From Vanessa cardui (taxonomy: Eukaryota > Arthropoda > Insecta > Lepidoptera > Nymphalidae), in the NCBI RefSeq assembly GCF_905220365.1, contig NC_061131.1:3038001-3102000 (forward strand): a DNA stretch of 64,000 nucleotides, given 5' to 3'. A program made the position numbers and the translations under genes. The number at the start of each line of letters is the position of its first letter. Position 1 is the first letter of the stretch. The notes beneath the pieces are model-generated. The model worked only from the letters and a program-made list of their open reading frames with translations, did not search any database and was not told the origin of the DNA. Positions 48,001-54,400 of this stretch are shown here, piece by piece.

Positions 48001-50595
48001 GTAAATAATTATGGCAAACAAACGCGTAAATAAATATAAACAAATTAAATTGACGGAATTGATGTTTACGAGTGCAGTAGCGACCTCTGAGTGTCTGAGT
48101 TTATATCATAATCATTTGTATTGATTAAATAAATTCCCAGTGGAATTGATCCCGAGTGCCTCTTTCAAGTTTAAGTCTACGCGGGGGATTTAGTGCACAA
48201 GTGTGCGTAATCAAAACTGCACTATAACAGAAGGATGGGAAGTGTTTAAAGGCAGGACCAACACGAAAGATATAAGAGAGCAATATTACTAACTTCTTAA
48301 CTATACTTTACTACAACCATACTATGAAAAAGCCAAATATCATTGGTCGAGAGCTTGATTAATCTATGATATTCACTATGGTTTTGCAAAACTATATCGG
48401 AATTTTGGAAGTTAAATTAAAGTGGGAATAAGTATTTAAGCGTAGTAGTGTGGTATTGTAAATAAATACATATTGATCATAAACTCTTATGCATCACATA
48501 AAATACATATATCTATCGGTTTGTTTATCTTTTTTCCTATTTCCATTGGAATACGAGCTACTAGGTATCGCAATAACTTGTGTCCCGTCTTCTAGGCTGC
48601 GTGTGGTATATCTATTTGTAGTACTAAATTCTTGTTATAAAAAAACTTATATGTGCACATTTCTTGTAATACTAGACTATTGCCATATGATTAATATTGT
48701 AAGATGAGATCATGATTATATTTATAAATATACTGTATAATTTGCATCGCCGTCATCTTGTTCACATCACATAATATTAAACATTCGTATAAATATTTTA
48801 TTTAAATTATTAATTGTTAGCTCATTTTTTTTGCTTGTGACGATCAACGATTTTATCACATTAATGAGTTCGATTTCTTGCATAGGAAGTTCGATATTTA
48901 AAAACGATTTCCTATTAAAATGACGCGTAGTGATGTCCCGCTTTTCGTAGTTTTTTTTTCGTATAACGGCATTCGTGTATACCGTTTTCAAGCTATAATT
49001 GCCAATTTTGTATTTAGTGTAACACATTTAGATATATTCTTTATCGAAAACAAATTGAGATCAATGTATACTAGCAAAAATAATTTAATTTAATAAAAAA
49101 ATTGCCAAAAAAACATTTACGTTTTTTTAGTTAAATTTATGTGAAATGTTTGTTTTTATTAAAGAATTAAATAATTGTGTCAAATCTTGTAAAATTTTTT
49201 CTTAAAATTACAAATAAATATTTTATTTCAGACTATACATGTGACAAAATTGAGTCCTTAAGAGAAAACAATCTTACAAAATTTTACATTTTTTTTAAAC
49301 TTTTAATTAAATACAATTGATTATGAAAGGCAGAGAGTTTATCACCTACTCAACTTCCTGTAGTAAATATATTTATATCTAATTATATTTTGGAGGCTCT
49401 CTTATGAAAAAAATACATTATGATTAGTTCAGCCTCATACATACTTTGTTTAAATGTAAATAAAAAGGAATATATATATTAAATAATTGTCTTTGTATCT
49501 GAATTATTTTCTCTTTGATGAATGCAGGTCTACTGCAACAGAATATACCCCTCATATAAATATTGGATATATTTTCAATATAGATTTCATTTTAATTTAT
49601 TACAATTTTATATATGCACAAAATAATTTATTCAGTACTAAATGTAATAGTAATTATTTATCTAAAGTAACAATTGAGCTAGCTTTATTTTCTGTATTGA
49701 AACTATACTTAGAGAGATTTCGTAATCATTAAGCCTTATTTATATTGAATGATATTCTTATTAATAATATAAAAATGACAATCATACCGGGCCGATTGCC
49801 AAAGTAGGTCAATATCCTACTCAATATGTATGATCCATTTACTATTTATGCATACCTTTATTTTTATTATTTATTTTTGTTAAAACATAAATAAAATATG
49901 TAATTAAAAAAAAATCAGGCAAATATAATTCTATGCTTGAGTGTAGACATGTTGAACAAAAATAGAAATACGAAATAATGATTGCACGGACAGCACACTG
50001 TCTCCGAACAGTCAACTGTTGCTACCAAGAGTGTTATTTATAAAATTGGGCACACTTCCCCAGATACGCTCATTGCCTAACATAAGTAACACATATTGTC
50101 AAACAACTTTAATTCCTACATAATTACTGGATACTACACATTCTTTAAGGGTTTAATTTTACGATTTCTTCAGTCCAAAATTATCTCAACCTATTGAGAC
50201 CTATTAATAGATACAAAGATTACCCTGGAATAGATAAGGTGAAGCTAAGCACGACATTCACGTACACTAGACGGTCACGAGTCAGCTGAGTGGGTAAACA
50301 AGAATACTCTCTCGGAAAACGATTATTGAACTGTAGAAGTTAATAGCAACAGGTGTACTTAGAATACTTTGAAACCACAAACCAACATGCCACTAAGATA
50401 CGGAGCCTGCTTGGACCAACGATGTTCCCTTTATAAAACCCACTTTCACAGCACTTGCGCCTAGATTTGAGCACAAATCTCTTGATAGAGATCACAGAAC
50501 TTTCAAATATATAAAGCCATAAATACCTTCTCCTTTGCACGTCCAGCATGTTTTTGCACTGATTTCGCGATTAACGCACCTTTACTCTCTGCCAT
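8958..50595 (-). CDS. Amph: Amphiphysin (BAR and SH3 protein), 10 coding exons
   Basis: Membrane-curving protein of the amphiphysin/BIN1 family. In insects it is known for T-tubule organisation in muscle and for cell-cortex and synaptic membrane roles rather than clathrin uptake. Joining exons 50595-50527, 16714-16579, 16128-15938, 15585-15481, 14800-14630, 13199-13085, 12240-12079, 11230-11024, 9656-9514 and 9038-8958 gives 1380 nt, 459 aa and a stop, with every splice GT-AG and every phase consistent. The N-BAR domain spans about residues 1-235. It begins MAESKGALIAKSVQKHAGRA, the family's amphipathic helix 0, and includes HKLGDQVLIPINTY and DYDSQRHSFQNLQA. A variable linker spans about 240-395 and a C-terminal SH3 about 398-459. 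I see no clathrin or AP2 motif (DPF, WDLW-like) in the linker, as in fly Amph. The linker is short for the family, so further cassette exons may exist. Intron 1 is 33.8 kb. Identification is firm. Confidence 0.95.
9176..9456 (-). mobile_element. tRNA-derived SINE, copy B, in Amph intron 9
   Basis: This copy runs from a tRNA-like head (ending near 9456) to a (TTG)n tail. It is flanked by a 10-bp direct duplication ctcatataca at 9166-9175 and 9457-9466. The head starts about 47 bases downstream of the exon 9 donor. A small deletion in the head region removes the gcttgcc word seen in copies A, C and D. Confidence 0.9.
9514..9656 (-). CDS. Amph: Amph coding exon 9 (SH3, first part)
   Basis: 143 nt, residues 386-433. 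It follows the YDIPVG end in phase (G|GA). It encodes TLYRVRATYRYTREDSDELS then FEVGDVIRVVEYDDPDEQ. ATYRY is the ALYDY equivalent, and the RT-loop acidic residues are present. Donor is gtacag. Confidence 0.95.
9657..11023 (-). other. Amph: Amph intron 8
   Basis: 1.37 kb, AT-rich. Apart from a tRNA-like scrap (aggttcgaatcgacc near 9897-9911), nothing is recognised. Long plus-strand ORFs over 10988-11311 are antisense shadows of exon 8. Confidence 0.6.
11024..11230 (-). CDS. Amph: Amph coding exon 8 (charged Lys/Glu/Asp linker)
   Basis: 207 nt, about residues 317-385, phase 1 in and out. The acceptor is ttctctcag. The peptide is highly charged (DKEQEQDQEKDKNKEKEKEK) and ends DVYDIPVG before gtgagt. 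It is AT-rich, in contrast with exon 7. Both being included gives the 459-aa form; a cassette exon is equally possible. It is disordered, with no known domain. Confidence 0.85.
11858..12070 (+). mobile_element. tRNA-derived SINE next to Amph exon 7 donor
   Basis: A second SINE family. The tRNA-like head has box A tggtcgagtggtgtgtaca and box B gggttcgattcctgg. The body ends tgatgttgt, next to aaactcacc, which is the reverse complement of the exon 7 donor. The gap between the SINE end and the donor (12078) is only a few bases. Confidence 0.82.
12079..12240 (-). CDS. Amph: Amph coding exon 7 (proline-rich linker, GC-rich)
   Basis: 162 nt, residues 263-316, phase 1 in and out. It encodes a Pro/Ala-rich segment (GDPPGPPATPPRDAPRPPAR) ending KVEELYDIPVG. 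It is strikingly G+C-rich compared with its surroundings. Its 3' end closely resembles that of exon 8 (YDIPVG then gtgagt), so the two may be duplicates or alternatives. A SINE lies just inside the donor-side intron. Confidence 0.9.
13085..13199 (-). CDS. Amph: Amph coding exon 6 (end of BAR, start of linker)
   Basis: 115 nt, residues 225-262 plus one base. It starts VFLELEAITDKLATESQRGG, the BAR C-terminus, and runs into a basic, proline-containing linker. It ends in phase 1 (CAGA|gtaagt), the same phase as the following two exons, so those can be included or skipped without breaking the frame. Confidence 0.93.
13262..13556 (-). mobile_element. tRNA-derived SINE, copy C, in Amph intron 5
   Basis: Near full length: head at about 13490-13556 (box B-like ggtttgaaccc reversed), body, short CAA-type tail. 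It sits about 60 bases upstream of the exon 6 acceptor, in the region where the branch point and polypyrimidine tract would be. Confidence 0.88.
13600..14105 (-). other. Unidentified stretch in Amph intron 5
   Basis: Two minus-strand ORFs (14140-13922, 72 codons; 13867-13670, 65 codons) lie end to end with better codon texture than the intron around them. The second follows an acceptor-like gtttcag. I do not recognise the peptides. They could be a decayed transposon gene linked to the inverted-repeat element beside them. Confidence 0.3.
14106..14562. mobile_element. Possible MITE with 18-bp inverted repeats
   Basis: Left end agcaataggctatttgac (14106-14123) recurs inverted and perfect at 14545-14562. 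The 420-bp interior is non-coding, with a G+C-richer core (gattggccgggcttatgatg on the minus strand). No convincing target duplication was found, so the outer boundary may lie elsewhere. Confidence 0.5.
14630..14800 (-). CDS. Amph: Amph coding exon 5 (BAR)
   Basis: 171 nt, residues 168-224, phase 0 at both ends. It contains NSELHDELPALYDSRVLFYV and LQTLFSAEQLFHSESSK, from the last BAR helix. Confidence 0.95.
14870..15180 (+). repeat. Degraded transposon remnant in Amph intron 4
   Basis: Contains tttaagcgtgaaaaagtaac and ttcagtggtttggccagtaa then aagtaacagacag, words typical of the widespread lepidopteran repeat that reads as host-like text around a (cagacagacag) motif. It is heavily mutated and its family is not assignable. 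Confidence 0.45.
15481..15585 (-). CDS. Amph: Amph coding exon 4 (BAR)
   Basis: 105 nt, residues 133-167, phase 0 at both ends. It begins in a seven-A run (KKIEKRGRKLVDYDSQRHS), carries the conserved basic concave-face residues and ends AAKRRDDVK. Confidence 0.95.
15938..16128 (-). CDS. Amph: Amph coding exon 3 (BAR)
   Basis: 191 nt, residues 69-132, donor gtgagt. It contains ASKTLMEAITEVYESSWSG and FSHKLGDQVLIPINTYTNQF, the most recognisable amphiphysin BAR block. The introns on both sides (450 bp at 16129-16578 and 352 bp at 15586-15937) hold nothing else I recognise. Confidence 0.95.
16579..16714 (-). CDS. Amph: Amph coding exon 2 (BAR)
   Basis: 136 nt, residues 24-68 plus one base of codon 69. 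The acceptor is tttgtgtag and the donor gtatgt. It encodes QNLGKVDRTLDDIFEDHLQN and FNNYIRCIR, typical of the first long BAR helix. It is separated from exon 1 by the 33.8-kb intron. Confidence 0.95.
17535..17670. repeat. Degraded transposon remnant
   Basis: Contains gtggtttcgctcgtttagcg and ctcgtaccaaatttcatcaa followed by gtttagtagtgaaagagtg, the same widespread remnant type as at 14870-15180. Confidence 0.45.
19180..19637 (-). other. Unassigned ORF in Amph intron 1
   Basis: The frame is open for about 150 codons from just after a TAG near 19636 (which could be part of an acceptor, aatag) to a stop at 19180. It includes a hydrophobic run (VDVILIITIL) and several cysteines. There is no ATG near the 5' end and no recognised family. 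It is either a chance ORF or an exon of a nested gene. Confidence 0.2.
19900..20075 (-). repeat. Degraded SINE fragment
   Basis: Retains tattccaccatg, gatgttttctttcaccga, gaattataaacataaattaa and gcggtgctt, in the order seen in SINE copies A-D. The tRNA-like head is lost. Confidence 0.6.
20270..20460 (+). repeat. Degraded transposon remnant
   Basis: The text aactgatttagatgaaactt then ggtatggagattgtttgaat followed by gaaggacgtc is a common lepidopteran repeat body. No coding capacity remains. Confidence 0.45.
21190..21390 (+). mobile_element. Degraded tRNA-derived SINE
   Basis: The head has box A-like tagcgcaatggtttacgggt and box B-like gcaggatcgatcc. The body ends attaatatgggacattacta, the usual 3' end of a common lepidopteran SINE. 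Several substitutions make it an old copy. Confidence 0.65.
23461..23588. repeat. Two-copy direct tandem duplication
   Basis: 23461-23518 and 23531-23588 share ttatccgttaaaa, ataaaataaat and cagtacaca followed by acccaa, at a 70-bp period. Confidence 0.75.
25500..25690 (+). repeat. Common lepidopteran repeat fragment
   Basis: The words gtgagttagccagtgcaatt then acaggtacaagggacgtaac and a later gcattaacggtat match the text of a ubiquitous lepidopteran SINE/LINE tail. A similar piece is at 39870-40075. Confidence 0.5.
26938..27207 (-). other. Unassigned ORF with membrane segments
   Basis: 89 codons, ATG to TAA, with one long hydrophobic segment and a second near the C-terminus (NAYLFAVIYVYASYA). 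Insects have many small four-pass membrane proteins whose last exon ends this way, but I cannot tie it to a family and AT-rich sequence makes hydrophobic ORFs easily. Confidence 0.2.
32808..33200 (-). other. Unassigned 130-codon ORF in G+C-richer patch
   Basis: ATG to stop, 130 codons, soluble and basic, with no recognised domain. The patch is clearly richer in G+C than the intron around it, which is why I list it. It could be a decayed element, a conserved non-coding region, or an exon. Confidence 0.22.
34630..34735 (+). repeat. Common lepidopteran repeat fragment
   Basis: Contains gggtgatggtgactaattac then catgaggtggcttattgggc and ccatccacctaacca, a mutated form of the standard 3' text of a widespread lepidopteran repeat. 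Confidence 0.55.
37400..37560 (+). repeat. LINE 3'-end fragment
   Basis: Contains agtaccaccggtttgg and agaatcggcgaaagaaactc then agcgggtctttttt, the usual 3' text of a common lepidopteran LINE-type repeat. A shorter relative (gccgagaagaaccggcga) is at 60689-60706. Confidence 0.55.
38836..39075 (+). mobile_element. Divergent tRNA-derived SINE, plus orientation
   Basis: Same family as copies A-D but on the opposite strand: head gacgatctagtggttagaac then gcgtgcattttaaccgatga, body with ttataattcatcgtgctt and ccaccaagtggcgtgg. Heavily mutated. Confidence 0.75.
39870..40075 (+). repeat. Common lepidopteran repeat fragment
   Basis: Contains gagccagtgtaattaaaggc then acaagggccataatatt and later gcaccagtgtctaa, parallel to 25500-25690. 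Confidence 0.5.
42430..42640 (+). mobile_element. Divergent tRNA-derived SINE
   Basis: The head has ttggtctagtggttagaca (box A) and a decayed box B (gtcctggactcaaatta). The body carries agcccggattaaattgggct and ggtactgcatctgggctctg. Old copy. Confidence 0.6.
43169..43195. repeat. (ATTT)n microsatellite, LINE 3' tail
   Basis: About six to seven copies of ttta/attt at the 3' end of the LINE (minus-strand AAAT). It is listed because this kind of tail helps classify the element. Confidence 0.9.
43364..46201 (-). CDS. LINE ORF2: endonuclease and reverse transcriptase
   Basis: 945 codons. Residues 1-240 form an AP-like endonuclease: YYQNVRGLRTK near 10-20, SETW 39-42, GDFNV 155-159, FHP 232-234. 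The reverse transcriptase spans about 500-760: NYRPIS 523-528, HGF near 558-560, TDYCKAFD 592-599 with the first catalytic Asp, SGVPQGSHLGPLLF about 648-661, and the active-site YADD at 680-683. No RNase H domain is seen. All core catalytic motifs appear intact. The function is target-primed reverse transcription of the element's own RNA. Start chosen at the first ATG of the open frame, just before the endonuclease. Confidence 0.95.
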   Translation of the reverse strand: MLDHNNLKIYYQNVRGLRTKTNLFYKSLLLNDFDIICLSETWLLDSVLSSELFDYRYIVYRCDRNYEGRGDKMGGGVLVALRREFEVHSFEKINFDKFAAEAIVVTIRLQQSRLLNIYCCYFPHCPQQVESENYFFDLISKLLLDKPNDIYLILGDFNVSNGQWIQVEDYMELSDSLGDSLVTTLHNFLSFSNLKQYNVTRNCTDRLLDLVFCNRNCNVSKCPFPLLDEDKFHPALEITSLKVHTKLMRYSPHSIRLFHKANNEAINKSLNEIDWEFRFSNLDIETATATFYNIVYSIIDQHIPSRIINVSHKYPVWYTKPLIKIINEKLKYHRKWKIYSRFKDYDTFLLLRDRQRVVEIDCYNAYIDRAECEIRRNSKYFWSFLKSKKEGPNDLPNIMTLGDTSSSDGGEISNMFNSYFQSVFEPDGSSVSLAPKGRSFVDLHSIELSIPIVKNYLKNLDTRKGTGPDALPPCFLKQFRNALALPIFLLFNMSLHTGCLPTLWKKSYIVPILKSGNKHDIKNYRPISKLCCIAKLFEKIIYDTIFPIIRPYLINEQHGFINKRSTETNLCEFLHRVSNSMDQGHQVDVVYTDYCKAFDKVSHNILIYKLEGFGIHGDLLRWLDSYLRNRSQAVSIRGYLSSFIPISSGVPQGSHLGPLLFNIFINDINNVFVSSDFLLYADDTKIFKSIKSLDDCHDLQSDLNRLETYCKLNSLHLNINKCAIISFSRKRKTLLYKYTINNNDISRETEVRDLGVTLDSKLSFGSHIRSISSKAYRMLGFIMRTGSEFKNTSTINLLYNAYVRSILEYASTVWNPHYNIHINEIEKIQNKFLKYLSFKSSDCTHEPLLSLSKRRSMRDQVFLYKIINNIIDSPFLLSKLSLNCPRSNARQPLCFYTPTCHSSHNANCFLIRACREYNKHFGNIDIFHLSLIKFKDIICNLLKLT
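46413..47459 (-). CDS. LINE ORF1: PHD-like finger and RNA-binding protein
   Basis: 348 codons. An N-terminal Cys/His cluster (CC at 6-7, C20, C23, H28, C31, then CPDC at about 51-54, and C58) resembles a PHD finger, as in CR1-type ORF1. A probable coiled coil covers about 120-190 (SISNEITSLRQEIQDIKIAM). The RRM/L1-ORF1-like domain at about 195-290 begins ARRSNIEICGIPEKKGENLL. It is expected to bind the element RNA and chaperone nucleic acid in the ribonucleoprotein particle. Intact. Confidence 0.9.
   Translation of the reverse strand: MNKFGCCTSTEADQASILNCKLCQISFHYRCIFPQKVNKKLSSDLKSSWICPDCSQKCRVPTYRNKDNTPVRGNARDVSDSREDSADDNITLRVRPKQDQIGQSLSLDIQNIIKSEFNAMKLDLSSISNEITSLRQEIQDIKIAMGFINDEHNKINDKIFQMETKFKAFDALVASVEHLKSVSEKIEMDINTKDQWARRSNIEICGIPEKKGENLLRITEEIAVKAGFDLKPSDIDFVTRVATNSQVNKPKPIVIRLQARYRKDDFLACLKKLKLICSDLGFAKNDSRIYFNDHLTKFNKMLLQRAKTISKEQKFKYVWVKNCSIMVRKGDTSPVIHIANVNDLKKIK
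47592..47783 (-). other. Unassigned ORF with membrane segments
   Basis: 63 codons, two hydrophobic segments (ILTLIVGACNIIVFALPAL and ILRVIFTICDIIALGSS). An acceptor-like tatcatag lies at its 5' end, immediately before the first glycine-containing codons. It sits just upstream of the LINE's 5' end. It could be an exon of a small multi-pass membrane protein gene nested in the intron, but no partner exon was proven. Confidence 0.25.
50527..50595 (-). CDS. Amph: Amph coding exon 1 (start, helix 0)
   Basis: 23 codons, ATG to AAG, then donor gtattt, phase 0. The peptide is the amphipathic N-terminal helix of N-BAR proteins, with the conserved core AKSVQKHAGRAKEK, which inserts into membranes. The start codon context is aaaaATGg. 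It lies inside a plus-strand ORF (50535-50729) that I regard as antisense shadow. Confidence 0.95.
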
Positions 50596-51267
50596 TTTTA
50601 TCACTATTTCATTACCGACTGTCTTTATTTTCGAAACACTATCAAACTGCAACTGTGCGGTTGCAATTTGCTGTCACACGTCAAAATCCAAGTGCCGTAA
50701 GACTACACTGGCGTGACGTGAGTTTTTAGTCTAGCCGCTAGCGGTCGAAGACAGATCGAGTTGATGTCAAAAACAGGTTTACAAATACCAACAATAGATG
50801 GCGCAGAACATTTTTATTTAAAGATAATCGAAAAAAGAAAATTTTATATCTATAAAGTATATTTTGTTTTCATAAAATTACAATATAAAAACTGTTTAAA
50901 ATAAATTTAAAATTACAACATTATTTAACAGATCTTACTGTTGTGTTGGTATGGTTGGCTGTATCCTATTGCATCTTTGCCATTCTCTTTTAGAATAAAT
51001 GTACCAACCAGATTAAAAACAAACTTTATATTCTAAATATTGACGTTAGAATTCAAATTGTTGATGTTGATAGTGTTTTGTTTATGATTTTTTTTAAGAA
51101 AATCAATATAAAATTCAGTTTTATATTAATCTTACTGAGAATCGCATTCTATTAACTTTTAAATAGCAGAAGCTTTATTTATATTTTAATTTATGGTATG
51201 TTTTAAAATGATTTTCATTCAAAAAGAACAATTTTAAAATTAATTAATTTTAATTTACTCTAATTAG
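50596..51267. promoter_or_regulatory. Shared upstream region of Amph and MNS1
   Basis: The genes diverge from here. Visible candidate sites are tgacgtgag at 50714-50722, a perfect palindrome ccgctagcgg at 50735-50744, and agatggcgc at 50796-50804, which fits the core insect CTCF-type word. A donor-like gac|gtgagt at 50718 could end a 5' non-coding exon of the plus-strand gene. Transcription starts cannot be placed from sequence alone. Confidence 0.45.
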
Positions 51268-51444
51268 GAGGCTAAAACCGAGCTCCAACGAAATGCCGTT
51301 GCGGAGGCACGTCGTAAGGAACTGGAAACATACCAAAGGGCCTTGGATATTCAATGGCTCAACAGTCGCATGTCAGATGGCGGAATGGGCCGGAGTCTTG
51401 CATTAATACAGAAAGAGGCTGAAATGGAAAAGGACTTTCAAGAG
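51268..51444 (+). CDS. MNS1: MNS1 exon (first recognised)
   Basis: 177 nt, phase 0 to 0, after acceptor ctctaattag (tttactctaattag); an in-frame alternative acceptor lies three bases later. Peptide begins EAKTELQRNAVAEARRKELE. Stops lie immediately upstream in frame, so the reading frame must come from an earlier exon or start inside. Confidence 0.85.
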
Positions 51445-54400
51445 GTATTTTTTTATTTTTTTAGGATTTGTAATCAGTTTTAAAAAAAAATTAAAATATT
51501 TTTAAATTAACTTTATCTAAGTTTTACTCCTAATCATTATAAAAGAGAACAGATCATGCTGCTATTGTTGATGCTCGAGCTAAAAAAGAAATAGATCTGG
51601 GAATAGAAATCGCAAAAGCGAGAAGGGAAGAGGCCTGTGAACTTCTCAGACGGCACTACCTTAGAGAAAGAGATCCAAGCCTGCGAGAATCGGTAAAAAA
51701 ATTACAAGCTGGTTATGTACGCAGGGATTTGCAGCAACAAATACTACACAATGAATACAGGAGGTTACAGGAAAAGGTATGAAAGTATTTGAACAATCTG
51801 TTTAATTATTTTTAAAAAGTAAATAAAGGAATGAATAAACTAAAATTAATATAATTTCATCTTTCCTATTGAAAAGCTTTACTCCTTAGTTAACTTAGTT
51901 ATTTTTAAGGGTAACAATTAAAAATATAGCTCTTTCTTCAAAATTTTCCTTTAATTTTCTTTTGAGCAGTCACCGGTGAAGTTGATCTTTTATTTTGTAA
52001 GAGAGAAGTGTAGACAGTGTTGTCATCCGGTATGATTAGATACATATTATGTATCTAACCATGCAGGATGGCAGTATAATTTACACAAGTTTGTGAGACT
52101 ACACTGGTTGAACACCATGACTCACATCATCACAATGGAGTTAGACACTAAACAATCATAAAATATATTACAATCATAAAAGTATAAAATCTCTAATTAT
52201 CTTTACTAATTAGTGTCGTTTTAAGAAAGATCAATATGTAAGTGAGCACTGAGTAGATGATGTTACTTTGTAGTAATATGATTAATTGTTTGGTAGCTCA
52301 CAATATATGTTTCAAAATTAGAATATTGTTGGTATCAATTGATATTGATGGTACCAGATGTATGGACCAGATGGGATCAAGTAATCTATGATAGAGACAT
52401 TTTAAAATTGGTGTTTTTAATGTCGTCGAAGTTTTTCTCTGAACATTTGGCAATCAAAATCTAAGTGTATTATTGGTTTGTTATTAATAAAGATAAATTT
52501 ATTGCGAACAGTTTGTAGTGCCTATTTTTTTCGCCTTACGATATGCTTAAATTTAAATAACTGCATATATTTATACGGTTGGTTATATATAAGGCTGTTG
52601 CATTTACTATAAGCTAATAAGCTTATCATTATAAGTATTAATATTTTTACTAAGTTTCTTTAGGATAATTAACATTTGGTTTATAGTTGTTTACATTTTC
52701 AACTAACACGCGTTAACATATTGTTAAATTTTTTTTTTTATTAATCACAAATTAATACGTAGAAGCTTGGTTTATTCATATAATAATTATAATAGGATTT
52801 CATTTTTAAATTCTAGTTATTCGACAATATAAAATAATTTTGTTACTGGCAGCCCTGTATTGGGTTTATCTATGGTCGTTTTTCCAAGTCATGTCAACGT
52901 CTTATAATTTTATTTTAAGGAATTGAAATTATTATATTTATTACATGGTAGATGATAGTCATTTAATTTAAAAAATAAAAAAATATATACGATTTTGCTA
53001 ACCCAGGACAGGAATTTTGTCTTAAGGTAAAAAAAAAATACTTAACAATAATTAGTTATCGATCGCCGAACCCGGCAAACCGCATTACCAACCCTAGTAG
53101 CTGTAAGTTTATTGGTCTACTATATCTGCCTCAATGACAAACAAAATTGACAAATAACGATCGTTACTTGTTTTTTTAGTTACAATTTTATAATTGTTGT
53201 TTTGTAGGCCGAAGAAAATCGAAGTAATACTGTACTGCTAAATACTTTATATAACGACAAACACGCAAAAGAAAGGGAAGATAAATTAAAAATGGAAAAG
53301 GAAAGTCAATATTGCTCGGATTTACAACAGCAACTTGTGAATAAGCAGCGTCAAAGGCAGTGTGACTACGAAGAGTCACTGATTGAAAAAAGGATGAACG
53401 ATGATGTGATGCAAGCGATCGCTGATGAGGATCAGAGGTAAATAATGTTAATAATTTAGTAGTAGTAATTCGTAAATCCCGTAAATCATAGTACTAATGG
53501 TGTTCCTTTTAATATTAATATATGCAAATCACTCGATAACTTGTATGAATAACACCTTTTACAAAGAGTCAAGCTCGCTCACTCGCCCTACAAACCAGAA
53601 CAATACAAAACAATACTTATTTTCGCTTTATGGGTAGTAAAATAGGTGATGAATTGATTGTATTTATTTGTCTCTGGTTGCCGGCCTTTATAGTGTTCAA
53701 ATCATAATGAAACAACATAGAAAGATATTGGTACCAAATTGGCCATATTATATAATTAGGTGAAAAAGTAAAATTAACTATTAACTATTCTAGCAACTTG
53801 AGTATGCATGTCTGAAACTCAAATATTACCCTTATATTCATAAGGGAAATGAGTAAATTCAATTTAAATAAAAAAAAACAATGTTTGGATGTTTTATTCC
53901 CTGTAGCTTAGCTTAGCTAGTTATAAGGTACTTATATTACACCTAATACACATAGTGCTATAACTACAGTAATATGTTTATATATGTTTATCTATAATGT
54001 GGAATTTTATCCTATTTTTAGAGAGCTTTGTCACAAGCATGAACAGACTGAGAAGATGAGGGGTGAAATGTTTGCCTCTCAGAAGGCGAGAGTTGATTGG
54101 AAGGAAAAACAGAAAGAAATGAATGTGATAGAAGACAGGAAGATTGAAGAGCAAGTGCAATTTGCTGCAGACCGTAGCATGGCCTGGTAAGCTACTTTTC
54201 AATTTATTCTGATGTTGGATGTCATTGAACAAGCAATTTTGTACACTTAAGTGCATTTTGTTTTCAAACAGATGGTATCCTATCGAGGAACAATGGCTTT
54301 ATAAGGATATGTAAAGTTACTGACTCTTACTGTTAATGATTGACTTAATGTTTCAAATTATTGAATTAAAATGCTCAAATACAAACTAGATTTTTGTATT

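Larger units (their letters stand above)
16715..50526 (-). other. Amph: Amph intron 1 (33.8 kb)
   Basis: One intron occupying half the window. Most is unique AT-rich sequence, with the repeats and the LINE listed separately. I found no exon joining the Amph frame inside it, though regulatory elements or alternative promoters could be present. Notable G+C-richer patches without an explanation are near 24770-24830, 29620-29720, 30040-30170, 32810-33200 and 36570-36680. Stretches not itemised elsewhere show nothing I can support. Confidence 0.85.

Noticed and set aside
50535..50729. Plus-strand 64-codon ORF over the Amph start
   Set aside because: It is antisense to the first Amph coding exon, which is unmistakable; the peptide resembles nothing in MNS1.
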